Positions 53,085-64,000 of a DNA stretch of 64,000 nt are shown here, one piece after another. The notes under the pieces were generated by a model. The model saw only the letters and a list, made by a program, of their open reading frames with translations. It made no database searches and was not told where the DNA came from. Location of the stretch: the NCBI GenBank assembly GCA_029204225.1, contig CM055106.1, positions 49,119,337 through 49,183,336 of the forward strand, read 5' to 3'. The stretch comes from Diphasiastrum complanatum (taxonomy: Eukaryota; Streptophyta; Lycopodiopsida; Lycopodiales; Lycopodiaceae). The stretch's first letter is position 1, and every line of letters begins with the position of its first letter. The translations under genes and the position numbers were made by a program.

Positions 53085-56000
53085 CCGGCTAAGGTGCGGT
53101 CTTGGATAGGAGTGTACGCAAGCTCTACACTAGTTTGGAAGTGCAGATTTCTCAACGAAAGTTTAGAAGTGGATTTACTAATTCATTGAGCTTTGCAAAG
53201 TTGTGGTAGAGTGCCCTTCTACGCATTTACTTTTGTTAAAAATGTTTGGAATTAGTTTTGAAATTCATTCTTAACTTTTTAGTTTCTTGAGGAAGTTTCC
53301 AATTCATGTGGAATGATTTGTAAGAGTGAACCATGTGGCTTATTGCTTAACTCGCTTCCTATGGAGTTTTGGATAGATGCAAGAATCTGTTATGTTATTT
53401 GTAATGGGATTCATGCATGACTAACTTTGTTTAATGATTGATTGATGAAAATCAATTTTTTTCTGGATGAATTAAACTATTAGTGATGTTGTTACATGAA
53501 TCTAGTTTACAGCCAAGATATAACATGATGAGAATTGCAATTCTGTCATTTCTCTAGATAGTCGAAGAGAATGAGCTGTTTTTTGGAGTTGAATCCTGCA
53601 AACCAATCTTTCATCAGTATAATTCCTAGTTTTCTTCTTGGTAAATTGTAAAGTTTCAGAAAAAAATAAGGACAGCGGTTATACTGGTTGAAATATCGCA
53701 TGCATGACTGTTCCTTCTTGGTTATAGACTAAATTCAATTGCATGTTGGTTGACCTTTCAGAGTGCTAGAAGCCTCTGTTTTCTAGCTCAGCTTCAGAGT
53801 CCTCTGAGGAGTTAGTTAACGGATGACTGTTCCTTGCTTATTCTCTGAACAACCAATGAATCTCAATAAGAATCTGTGTAGGATTGATATCTTCTTCAAT
53901 CATGGCATGAATACAGATTCTAGATTCATGTGGTACCTACAAAACGTGAAGAGGAATAGCTAATGGAAAGGTTGGCAACGGCACTTGAAAGCCTGACAAC
54001 TTGTAAAATTGATTCACAAGGGAAACCTTGTCTGCTATCTATTCCAGATGATAGATCAATGGCCTCATTTCTATTGCAGCCTGGAAGCTAACATACTTCC
54101 CAGGGAGGACCGTAGATGGATATGGCATTTGATATGAACAGTAGCAGCCTCTGAACCTGTATGTGATCTGCAGAAGTGGCAGGGAAGGTCCTCAATGGAT
54201 TCTTCATGCGTGTTGGTCGTTTTGAAGATTGGATTTGGTTTTTACCTGCTTTGCCATCGTTGGAAGGAGGGCAAGCTTCCTTCAACGTGCTACATCGTGA
54301 GTGAATGGAGCATTGTTAGTGAGATAGAATTGGGCTATGGGCTGTAACTTCACCCTAGGAGCGCGCAATCCAGCTCTGGAAAAGAAACTCTCCTACCCTT
54401 TGTCTCTCTCTCGACCCTGCTGCTGAAATCCTTCTCATTTTCTCTCGTGGAAATTTCATTTAATTCTCACGATGGAGTAGGGTTAGGAAGCTTTCTGAAG
54501 CCATTTGGAAGGCGGCTGTCAGAGTTGGTGTTCATAGGGTGGTGACTGATAGGGTAGTGGAGAGGTCTTTACATGGGGGATCCTTTTCAAATGAATAAGG
54601 ATGTGGACCCATGGCCTTTTGTTTTGGTTTTTTGTTACTTTTTGGACTTTTGGACATTAGTGTGCAAGGTGTTAATGAGTGTGATGCAAGGTGAGTAATT
54701 GGCAATTTGGTAAATTGGCTGTCTATTTGCATCGGTGCTATTACATGCCAGTTAATCAAGGCTTGATAGAATTTGACATTTGGTAGCTTAGAGTTGATCC
54801 AAAATTGATTCTCTAGATCAACTCCGAAAATTCAAGCTACTAACACCCGGATAGAGAAATTTTGTTTTCTTGGTGTTTGATTATCAAAATTTAGCCTTGA
54901 ATTTAATATTGTTTCTCGTAAAGGGAGTTGAAGGAATTTGGATTTCCTTTCTCTAAGGACAATATGCATGTCACTTTGACATTTTTGGCTAAGCCGGTTT
55001 TTTGGAACTTAAGTATTGTTGGGTCAAGCTGTAAAATTGGTATCAAGAATGAATTTTTTTAAACCGATCTTGACGAAATGGAGGAAGTGGTACAGTTCTC
55101 ATGCATGTACTTATTAAAGGGATTTGTTTCCTAGGTATTGCGGCTATTTTGCCACTTAGCTCTGGAGTATAAGTACTCCCAGTAAGTTGGGTTAAATGGT
55201 GTTTGGTTTTTTCCTTTTCAACTCGATAGAACACCGATGAGTTTGTTTGTGTTCTCGATGATTTCGATCATTGGGAATAGGGCAAACAAAAGCTTTTGAG
55301 ATACTTGTTAAAGTAATTAATTGGAATAGAATGGAGAATATTTGGAGGTAGTTTTTTATTCGACAAAAGTTGTGTGTTGAATACAGGAAAAGAAGTACCC
55401 CGGAGTCCAAATTTTATGAATTTTTTTATTAATTACAAACAACTTTAACGAAGTAATTCTTGAGCCAGTTGAGTGAAAAGAAAAAACAATCCAATTTTTT
55501 TTAGAAAATTTGGAATTGATAGGAACTGATCAAAAGTATAAAACTGATTTCATTTCCAGTTAAGTCCTATGGTGAATTATATTCCAGATTAGACTAGTAG
55601 TGTTTTTCATACTAGTAGTTGATTTTTGGTAAATCAGTTATTCAGCCCAAGTATAGGATAGAAATGAAATTGTTTCAAACTGTTTTTCTACAGTAACTAA
55701 TTTTAACATTTACTAATGTCGTTACGTCTTCTTAATACCTTAGCTGAAATAGATTTTCAGGGAAAATTCTAAAGAGGGAAGAAGAGTAGCCATCAGTGTT
55801 AGTAAGTGTGATCAGGAAATGTATTTTGCGGTTAGGATTTTGGTAATTCCAGTAAATAATTGCTTAATACCGGATATTAATTTCTTGGATTAAATTCATA
55901 ACTAATATCTTTGTAACCATTGAGTTATCCGCAGTTTTGGATATCAATTGTGATGTTAGAATTAGAATCTGATACATGGATTACATTGGATCTGTTAATT

Positions 56001-58265
56001 GATAGAAGCTTGTCCCTAGAGTTAATGCTCTTGGATCCAAGGGGATTCGAAGCTTATCATTAACCAGAAAGGATCAGAATGTAATATTGAACCATGTTAA
56101 TTCTTTTGTTTAGATCACAAGATCAGGTGTGGATTGTGGTATCCATCTGATAGACATGCAAGTCATCCAAATAAATGGATTCTCTAGTGTTGGGAGCAAG
56201 ATATAATATCCTATATGGATTATAGGACAGCTAGATGATTAATGGATCTCTAGAATATCAGATAAGGCGGTTAAGGGTTTTCTGGAAGGAAAAGATGATG
56301 GTATGGGACATCAGTAATTTTGGAAAGAGAATTCTCGGACTATAAAGATCTGATGATCGATGGTGTGTTTTAGTACCTAGTTGCGATATGGGAAAAAAGG
56401 AAACCATTCAATCAAATGGGGGGTATTTTGGAAAATTTTGAGGTTTAATCTAGATCCCAATGTGGTATCTCATTATTTACAAAATCAGAGGCCCTCGAAT
56501 CTATTTCTTGCTTTCTTCATTCATCCTTTACTTCTTAGTAATTTCTTGAATATAAGACATCAAACTGGTTTATATGATTCTTTCCAGCATAAAGTTATTC
56601 TTCTGAAAGACTGTTATGTCATATAAATTACTACTTGTGTGAATTGACTTGGAATTCAGATAAATTCTAAGGTTAAAGTGTTTCAATTTTTTAAACCTAG
56701 AATATCTCTTTGTGCTAAATGGATTTCGATGGAATGGTAGTTTCTGTCACTCAAGTTGGAAATATTTGAAGGGAAAGTCCTAATTGTAATAAAGTGAATC
56801 CTTTAGTGGAATGCACTTATTACCGACTTTTCTTGGATTTGGATATTTTCATATATCATCTTTCTAGTTAACTTTTATTGAAATTGATAATTTCTTTAAA
56901 AGGAGGGGTGAAGTGATGGGATAAAATTCTATTTGGAATATGTGGGTTGCATAGTTTTTGGAAGTGAACCAGCTGGGGTATAGAAATGAGATTTGGCCTG
57001 AAAGTAATTTCGGATAGATTTAGAGTAAGATACCTAATTAGAACTTTTCGAATAAGAAGAATTCTCTAGGGATTCTGTGGACAATCTAGAACTAGAACAA
57101 GTTTGAAAATTTGAATCATTATCTATAAGTAGTACAGAAGAGGTCAAAGGTTACTAATTCCATTTGATTGGAATAGGAGTAAGTTAATCAGGATTTAAGT
57201 TTGAGATGTTTGTATTGGATCAACCTAATCTTAGTTTAGGTACTAGGATCGGAGAGGGGTTGATAATGTGGAAGAAATTATGCTATTAGAGGTAAGTTGG
57301 ATGGGAAAATTGCTGAGAGTGAATGTTATTCGTCTTAGAGATTTTCTGGATATGTTATTTACTCAAGAGAAATAGAAAATCTTTTGTAGCCGAATTACAA
57401 GATCCCAGTGAGATATGTGAGTAACATATGTGGGTTCTAGAGGAATCTGCCAGATAAGAATGTGTTTATGTACTGGGTCGTAATGAGATTATTCACATAT
57501 GTGCACGATTAATCTTGTATGAATCTACTGTGTATTCCTGGTTACTAGAGTTATTTGGTGCACTTAACCTAATCAGTAAACATAGACATATGATCAAGTA
57601 TTATTTTGACAGATACTTGTAGAGTTAACAAATCTTTGTATGAAAGATTTACTAATGGATCTTTTATTAACCCATTAAATTTTGTTCTTGACAGATAAAA
57701 CACTTTTTTCTGAATTACACAATTTGAAATATGGCTACTTGAAAATCAAACATAAAAAATTTGCTTCTTACAATCCAAAAACAAGTGACCTGATTAAAAG
57801 AGCTGATTGATTACTATGTACAATTTTGTCATTATAAATTCTACTGACTGAAAAAATAAGGTGAGGAGAAATATTAAAAAGTATATAAAACAAGAAGTAA
57901 AAAATGAGCAAATTGTATTATTCTTTAAATGAAAAAAAGATATCAACGATGTCATCTTAAACAAGATAACTACATGGTAAAAAATTGACAATGTATATGA
58001 TACTTGTTTGAAGCAGTTAGAAAGTTAGTTGGGGGTCTTGACAATATGTGAATAAATTCTTGTGATTTTTGCGAGTTCCTTTCGCCCATGATTTTACAAA
58101 AATATAGCATTTGGTGTGTTACCATTTTCATGCCAGCATGATTTCTAATACGTAAAAGCTATGGTCTAGTACATAATTAAAAAATTTCATGATGCATCAA
58201 ATTCTAAATAGCTCCATAAGGTAGTTTAAAGAATTCACACTTGGACTCTTTAGCGTAGAGTAACT
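53085..58265 (+). other. Five kb without recognisable genes
   Basis: If it is the inside of Gypsy-C, its gag and protease are too decayed to see. No zinc knuckle, DSG motif or long frame was found on either strand. Confidence 0.5.
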
Positions 58266-58728
58266 CTCGACGGAGTTTCATCAAGACGATTTTCAATTGT
58301 TCTACAAGGGACTTAATAAAGTGACTATAAAGAATAAATATCCATTACCCAGGATGGATGACCTTGTAGATCACTTGGGTGGAGTACAGTATTTCACCAA
58401 GATAGATCTCAGGACAGGGTACCATCAAATAAGAATTAAGTCGGAAGATGTCCAAAAGACATGATTTTGTTCTAGATTTGGCCATTATGAATTTCTAGTG
58501 TTGTCATTTGGATTAACGAATGCTCCATCAACGTTCCAGCAAATGATGAACGATTTATTTCGTTCATATTTGGGGAAGTTTGTGGTTGTATTCTTAGACG
58601 ACATTCTCGTTTACAGTAAATCCTTGGTGGAACACGTAGTGGGATTCTTTAAAATTAGATTTGATGTTATTACGCAAAAAAAAAAAGTTTATAGAATAAA
58701 AAAAAAACTATCATGCTCTAAAGATTAG
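58266..58728 (+). pseudogene. Gypsy-C reverse transcriptase fragment
   Basis: The frame reads [25 protein letters not shown], then [19 protein letters not shown] and a stop at 58462-58464. It resumes with [18 protein letters not shown] and the active site FLDD in [14 protein letters not shown], followed by frame loss in A-runs after 58670. This is the chromovirus-like RT type common in plants. RNase H and integrase are absent. Confidence 0.9.
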
Positions 58729-61700
58729 TCTACCCCAAAAAAAAAAAATTCAATTGTCTATTTTTTTTATATTTACATGGAACACTGCTTAAACATGAAG
58801 TATAGCCTCGACATCTAGGCTGTCACGAGAGCTAATGTCCGCATATTCCTACAATGAGTGATTGTTATTGCAAACTAAGATGCGTCATTGGTCACCTTGT
58901 CTATTTGCTTGTTGCTCCATGAGGGTTGCCCCCTTCAACAATCAGATTGTCAATGCTTAATTAAATATTTTGAAAGCATAAAATATCAACTTGATGGGGA
59001 AACAAGATTAAGATTATGTCTTTCAATTCCACCATCGTTGGTGCTTTTATGGTCTTGACACCCGTTGCTGTTGTGATATCCACGTCTTTTCCTTGATAAA
59101 AGTTCACCCACATTGCAAAAGGGTAAAATTTTCTTGTCTTCAACATTGCAAGCACCACTTGAAGAAAAGATGAATTCAATCTATGCCTCATACGAAACAA
59201 GGAAAATATAAGGAAACAAGGAAAATATAAGGCTCTCTGAAAAATGTTAAATGGTGTCATTGCAAACGATTTTTTATTTTTTAAGCCCCATCCTATGTCC
59301 TCTTATATAACAACAAGTACCATAAATTGGAAGTGTTGATTAGATATTTCTTGAGGCTCTGTCACTCTCCTAGATTCATTTCCTCTCTCATTCAAACAAG
59401 AGAAGTGATGTACATGTACAATGCTTAGGCCTAACAAATATGATTCTAATGGTTTACTATGCTAAACACTTACAAATCATTTGCATGTGCAAATGCAATA
59501 AGCTGCTGCCTCTTTCCAATGAGCAAAAACACCTACGATGCCTTTTGATTGCAAAAATTGTTCCATGGCTTCTAGTAACAATGGATCTATTTCTATGCTA
59601 GCAATGGCAAGGATTGGGCTTTTTATACTTTTTCACCATAGTATATGGAAGTTTGTCCCTTTTCAAGTCCTCGTTACATATTTAGATTTCATCTCCTTGC
59701 CCTTGCAGAGATTTCCTAGATTGTTAGTTCTTCTTGCCCCTCCATGCAAATGCCATTAGTATTTTCAAAGTATGAAAGGCGACCTATGTTGCTTGTGAAC
59801 ACACCCAAGCACAAGCTTTTATATAATTTAGACATAGCCCAATCAAGCATTGTTTTGTGGTTGCCTAATTGTAACACATTGTTGTAGTATGCAACATGTT
59901 CATGTTCTCATAGATGAAACTGCTACATGAGAAAGAATTCAAACACAACACATCAAAGCATCATTATATGGGTAGTGTGCAAAGTGTTCGTGTTCGTTGA
60001 TGTTGAGATTAGATCGCTACATGAGAAACAATTCAACCACAACACCATGTTGGAATGAGCCATACATGTTGGCTTCTCATTTCAACTCATAATAGGCACC
60101 GAGGAGGTGACCTTCCACAGCATGAAAAAAAAATTTGTTCCATTTTTATGCCGTAAAATTTTTTTACATACACCTTTTGCATTCTGGAGGGTGCATGGAA
60201 TTAATATCAACATCATCAAAGCGGTATGGAAGCTTTCTCATAGAGAGACCCACCATTACCATTTATTCAAGGTGTTGCAAACGTTCAGTGTAGTTTGGGT
60301 ATCATTTTATTACGATTTCACATGCATGGGCATGAGTAAATGGCAGGTGTGCATCCAAGGGTCCTGTGCACAATGCATAGCAGGCGAGAGAGTGTCCCTA
60401 AGCAATCTGAAAATCGCCGCATATTTGGCAAGGGGGAACTTGGAAGTCTTATTTTTTGGTTTAAACACATGCCCATTTTTGTTGGACAGATCAGAGGCGT
60501 ACAAATAGGCACATTTATGAGACAAACAAATTATCCTGGTCACTCGATTCTTGCCAATAATAGCTGATTGGACACACTGTCATGCAGTCAGTCAGATAGT
60601 AGACTCTTGCCCAAAATGTGAAGATCATTTAATCTTCTTTCCTAGGCAGCAGGCTGCGCAGTACCAAGCAGCCAATAGGAGGATCAGGCGCTCTTTCCTA
60701 CTCCAGTCATTGATATAGCGGCCAGGCCGCCAGCCCTATGCAAACAAAACTCAGAACTGTGGGCAAAATCTTACAAAAGAAAAAGCTGACCCTGCACATG
60801 TGATTTACAAAGCGTCCATGCAGAAATCGAACCCGTACAAACATTTTCCATCCCTTTTCAAGACTGATGTAGACCCGTCAATTGAGTTGCTAAATTGACA
60901 TTCCAATCGCAGACCTGCAGACCACCAGCAACCTCCAGAATGCACATCAGCATTTGATTTTCTAAACCCTGCTGTTTGCTATGTGTATACCTGTGTTTTT
61001 CGTTCATTACAGCAGTCACAAGTTTGTTGTAAAGTATTTCTTGTCTATCTACGCTTGTAGTGTGATTTCATTTAGCTCTCTGGGCTTCACAATTCCTTTT
61101 GGATTTTGTGCAGATACAAGCCCACACCAGCACTAATCCGACTGAACCACTTGCGTATATAATGTCATCATGCCATGCATCTATTACTCTACTTTCATTG
61201 CACTGCCTAACCTCTTGGAGGGCATTGACGCATCTCCTAACACCTTCAATTACAGTGTTTCTGACACATTGTTTTTCCGGTTACTGATCAATGATCTACA
61301 TCCGTTGCTTAATCACTTACAAGCTACCACTAAATTCACATAAATGGCTAGCGATTGCAAAGACAATAAGCAGTGCTCTGGAAACCTCTTGCACTTACCC
61401 TAGCAAAATCTGGTATAAACTTGGAGTTCTGGGAATCATATTTTTTTTACATTCAAAATCCTTAACTTCGAAAAAGATGACCTCACTTTTCTTGCACAAA
61501 TTTTTTGTGAAAGTCTAAGATCCTACAACTTTCCTTTTGAAAACTTAAATTTCCTACATACATTTTTTTTTGTCTTCATTTATAAATTTCGTTATTTAGG
61601 ATTTTGAATCCTTTAAGTTTCCATTTACACACACTTATTTCCTGTATATATGTAGAGTTTACACACTCATTGAGTGCAAACCACACAGCTATGCTCTCAT

Positions 61701-62934
61701 ATTACTCTAAAATGAAACATACAAAAACTCATTCAGAAATTTGCTTAAGCCTTGTGTAACAATGACTGCAAATTTGCAAAATGTATGAATTTTGTGAAGT
61801 GCAATTTGAAAGTGAATGCATTGATAAAATCACACGAGGTAAAATTAACCAACATCGAACCACACCAACACAACATGCAACACATAAAATATTAAACACT
61901 ATAAAGAAATGGTTCCATCAAAATTATAGTATTGCTCAAAGTCACAAAAGTCACAAAACTGTCTATTCAATATTGTCATTGATCAAAAATTGAACAATAT
62001 GGTTCTAGATATATTTCACACACATGCAAGAGTGAACTCTTGTATGATTACATGGTTTAGGAAGCACCATCCTTTGAGACTTGAAACAACATAGCAAACA
62101 TAACAAAACAGTATCATATATATCGGTGCCATATACTCGACCATCATGTACAATAGATGGTTTCCACTTTGCTTTACATATATAATCAACATCATGTGAT
62201 TCTAAATCATCAGTCCTCTCGCCTTCCCATCAGGTTCGCTGAAATATTTACTTCACAATCTGGAGACAAAATCGTTGAAATACACTTTACAATCTGGAGA
62301 CAAAACCACAATTTAGTATCCTTCTTTCAAGTATTTACATCATAACAAATTCAGCTTTAGAAAAAACAACCAACTATCAATCACATTTGGAAGATAGAAT
62401 TTGAGTTTTCAAGACTTAAATTACATGTCTCAGGCCAAACAAGTTGAAAAAACTAGCATTTAAATCTTTCCTGAATTTTTATGGAACTAACACAAAATCA
62501 ACAATCGTAGTATAGGTAGGCTATAGCCAAAACATGACCTAAAATGCATGCTATAATTATCAATATGCTAAGACTTTTTTAAGACTTAGAATTGGCATGT
62601 TCTCCTTCATGCACACTCACAAAAGTCGACTTTTTCAGCTTGATACTTCTTCGTACTTTTGAATGGCTCAATTAGTCTTGCAAACCTATGACATTTGCGA
62701 CAACTTCAATATCTTAAAATAAACACATGCTACAAGGTTTTTGAAACATATCATGATACAAATAACAAGTAGCAATTTGAAACAACAAAATCAGAATAAA
62801 AGTCTAAGAAGTTGAAACAATCAAATGCTAATATTAGTAAGAAATATAACAAATCGATAACCATTAATGTTGAAAAATATGAAAACCTGCATTTACACTA
62901 TTGCAAAATGAAAGTTGAGATGAAACGTACAAGT
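58729..62934. other. No gene recognised
   Basis: AT-rich sequence with only short chance ORFs. A 19-bp direct duplication (aaacaaggaaaatataagg) occurs near 59198-59235, and caatctggagacaaaa is repeated near 62258 and 62291. Confidence 0.5.
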
Positions 62935-63199
62935 TTATAAAAAGATCGCCACAACACTTTTTCGCTAGTGTATGTCTATATTTGGCTGATGTAGCCCGCG
63001 ATTGAATAACAGCAGGAAAATCAATTGATTCCACATCAGCACTCCCCTCGATCGAGATGCGCATCAAAGCATCCATTGCTTCCAAACTATTTCTTTTTCG
63101 GTCCTTGATAAGATTCAAGTTGGTGAGTGGTTCTTCAATGTACTCGAGTTGAATTGTGGCAATGTCACGCTCGCACTGCGCAAGTTGAAGCTCACTCAA
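62935..63199 (-). pseudogene. Probable hAT transposase C-terminal fragment
   Basis: On the minus strand NLNLIKDRKRNSLEAMDALMRISIEG and SIDFPAVIQS resemble the C-terminal dimerisation region of plant hAT transposases, which typically reads like ...N..IK.KLRNSL....LNALMRISIEGP and then DFD.A... Only the dimerisation end is present; no DDE residues or BED finger are seen nearby. It might instead be an exon of a domesticated hAT gene. The recognition is from memory of the family pattern. Confidence 0.5.
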
Positions 63200-63258
63200 T
63201 GAGCACCAAGTTCCAACTGCAGCATGTTGAAGCTTGAGTGTGTAAAGCAGGGGCCAAT

Positions 63259-63531
63259 CTCTAGACGATGAGGCCTAAAGGCTAAAGCCTAAAGCAAATG
63301 GGCACGCCTTATCACATCACATTCAAGTGCATTAAAAATTTTGGGCTGGAGCCTGCCACCTAGCATTTGCATCATGTGCCACATGGCTAAGCCAAGAGCT
63401 AGAGCCTAGACCAGAGTTCGAAATCCAGTCTCCAACTTCCAAGTGGCATTGTGGCTGCTGGCAGTAATTACTTATTTAGACTTTCAAAGTTCAGGCTTTA
63501 AAGCTTAAGCCTTAAAGCCCAATGCCCAGAC
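63259..63531. mobile_element. Possible MITE with 37-bp imperfect terminal inverted repeats
   Basis: 63259-63295 and the reverse complement of 63495-63531 align over their full length with about 75 percent identity, built on ggcctaaaggctaaagcc / ggctttaaggcttaagc. The interior has no ORF. A caggggcc at 63248-63255 resembles a hAT end, but I could not confirm an 8-bp target duplication. Confidence 0.45.
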
Positions 63532-63539
63532 CCCAAGGC

Positions 63540-64000
63540 TATTGTAAGTAATGTAAGTTGTGACTTGAAAGTTGAATGTCTTAAATCTTTTAAGGGCAGA
63601 GCAAACTTTAAAGACTGTATGGTAACTCTACAAGTACTACTTGTAAAAATATCTCCAGTATTTTTTTAAACAAGCCATAAAAAATCTTATAATCTTCTAT
63701 GTATAATGTTTATAATCCTCCAAGTTTAAAAACTAATCATAGGTTTAGCACAATACAAAGTTAACTAAGGAGCTAAAATCCATTATATTTCAAAAAATGC
63801 CGAATTTTAGGAAGGCTACATCCTTCTAAAATATTTGCATAACAATTTTTAGCTAAACTTGTCGGGTACTTGCGGTTTCCTTCGCTTTGCCTTGGCTTCG
63901 TAATGGACCACATACTAGAGCCTTGCGGTTCCTTGGCGGTTTCCCTTGGGTTCATCGACCTTTGCTTGTAAGCGTAAGCTTGACCCTTGTGGTTGTGTTT
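63540..64000. other. No feature seen
   Basis: AT-rich end of the window with no convincing ORF. Confidence 0.5.

Noticed and set aside
54088-55410. Several 60-75-codon minus-strand ORFs
   Set aside because: No motif, no splice-consistent order and no homology within the window.
60107-60508. 133-codon plus-strand ORF
   Set aside because: No domain pattern, overlapping ORFs in other frames, and AT-rich chance composition.

Overview
This window is a stretch of a large, repeat-rich land-plant nuclear genome. The evidence is plant-type Ty1/copia and Ty3/gypsy retrotransposons, copia primer-binding sites matching the 3' end of initiator tRNA-Met, a miniature LTR element (TRIM), an apparent hAT remnant, and long AT-rich stretches with (GA)n, (GT)n and (TC)n tracts. 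I cannot name the species. No intact host protein gene is recognisable. The only possible host-gene traces are weak splice-like signals between 7.4 and 8.25 kb on the minus strand.

Layout. 2-3139: 3' half of a near-intact copia element (Copia-1) with its 3' LTR, inserted in the 5' LTR of a non-coding LTR element (L2, to 6636). 6637-13873: low-coding DNA with microsatellites, a copia remnant broken by a (GA)n tract, hairpins and tandem repeats. 13874-15245: 3' end of a minus-strand copia (Copia-3). 15330-19800: decayed minus-strand gypsy (Gypsy-A) with a solo LTR inserted in its reverse transcriptase (TSD ttgat). 21447-26220: complete non-autonomous copia (Copia-4; 832-bp LTRs, TSD aagga). 28745-32540: plus-strand gypsy (Gypsy-B), related to Gypsy-A, split by an internally deleted relative of Copia-4 (Copia-5, 29416-31704, TSD tttgg). 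32638-38637 and 47626-52244: two related gag-only LTR elements (TRG-1, TRG-2) resembling the TR-GAG class. About 39204-43674: a minus-strand copia (Copia-6) whose integrase segment is inverted. 43680-46500: decayed plus-strand copia (Copia-7). 47025-47430: a 406-bp TRIM whose 144-bp LTRs each contain a complete tRNA-like sequence. 52595-58740: a gypsy LTR and PBS, about 5 kb without recognisable coding sequence, then a reverse transcriptase fragment (Gypsy-C). 58740-64000: mostly featureless, ending in a probable hAT transposase fragment beside a possible MITE.

The most unusual item is the TRIM. Each LTR has Pol III A-box-like and exact B-box sequences inside a tRNA fold. There is no TTTT run anywhere in the element, the PBS is duplicated, and a hairpin follows the first PBS. 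The closest precedent I know is Cassandra, a TRIM family carrying 5S rRNA in its LTRs. Other notable points are the integrase inversion in Copia-6, the nested insertions with exact target-site duplications, and a palindromic CACACGTGTG box shared by several copia LTR families.
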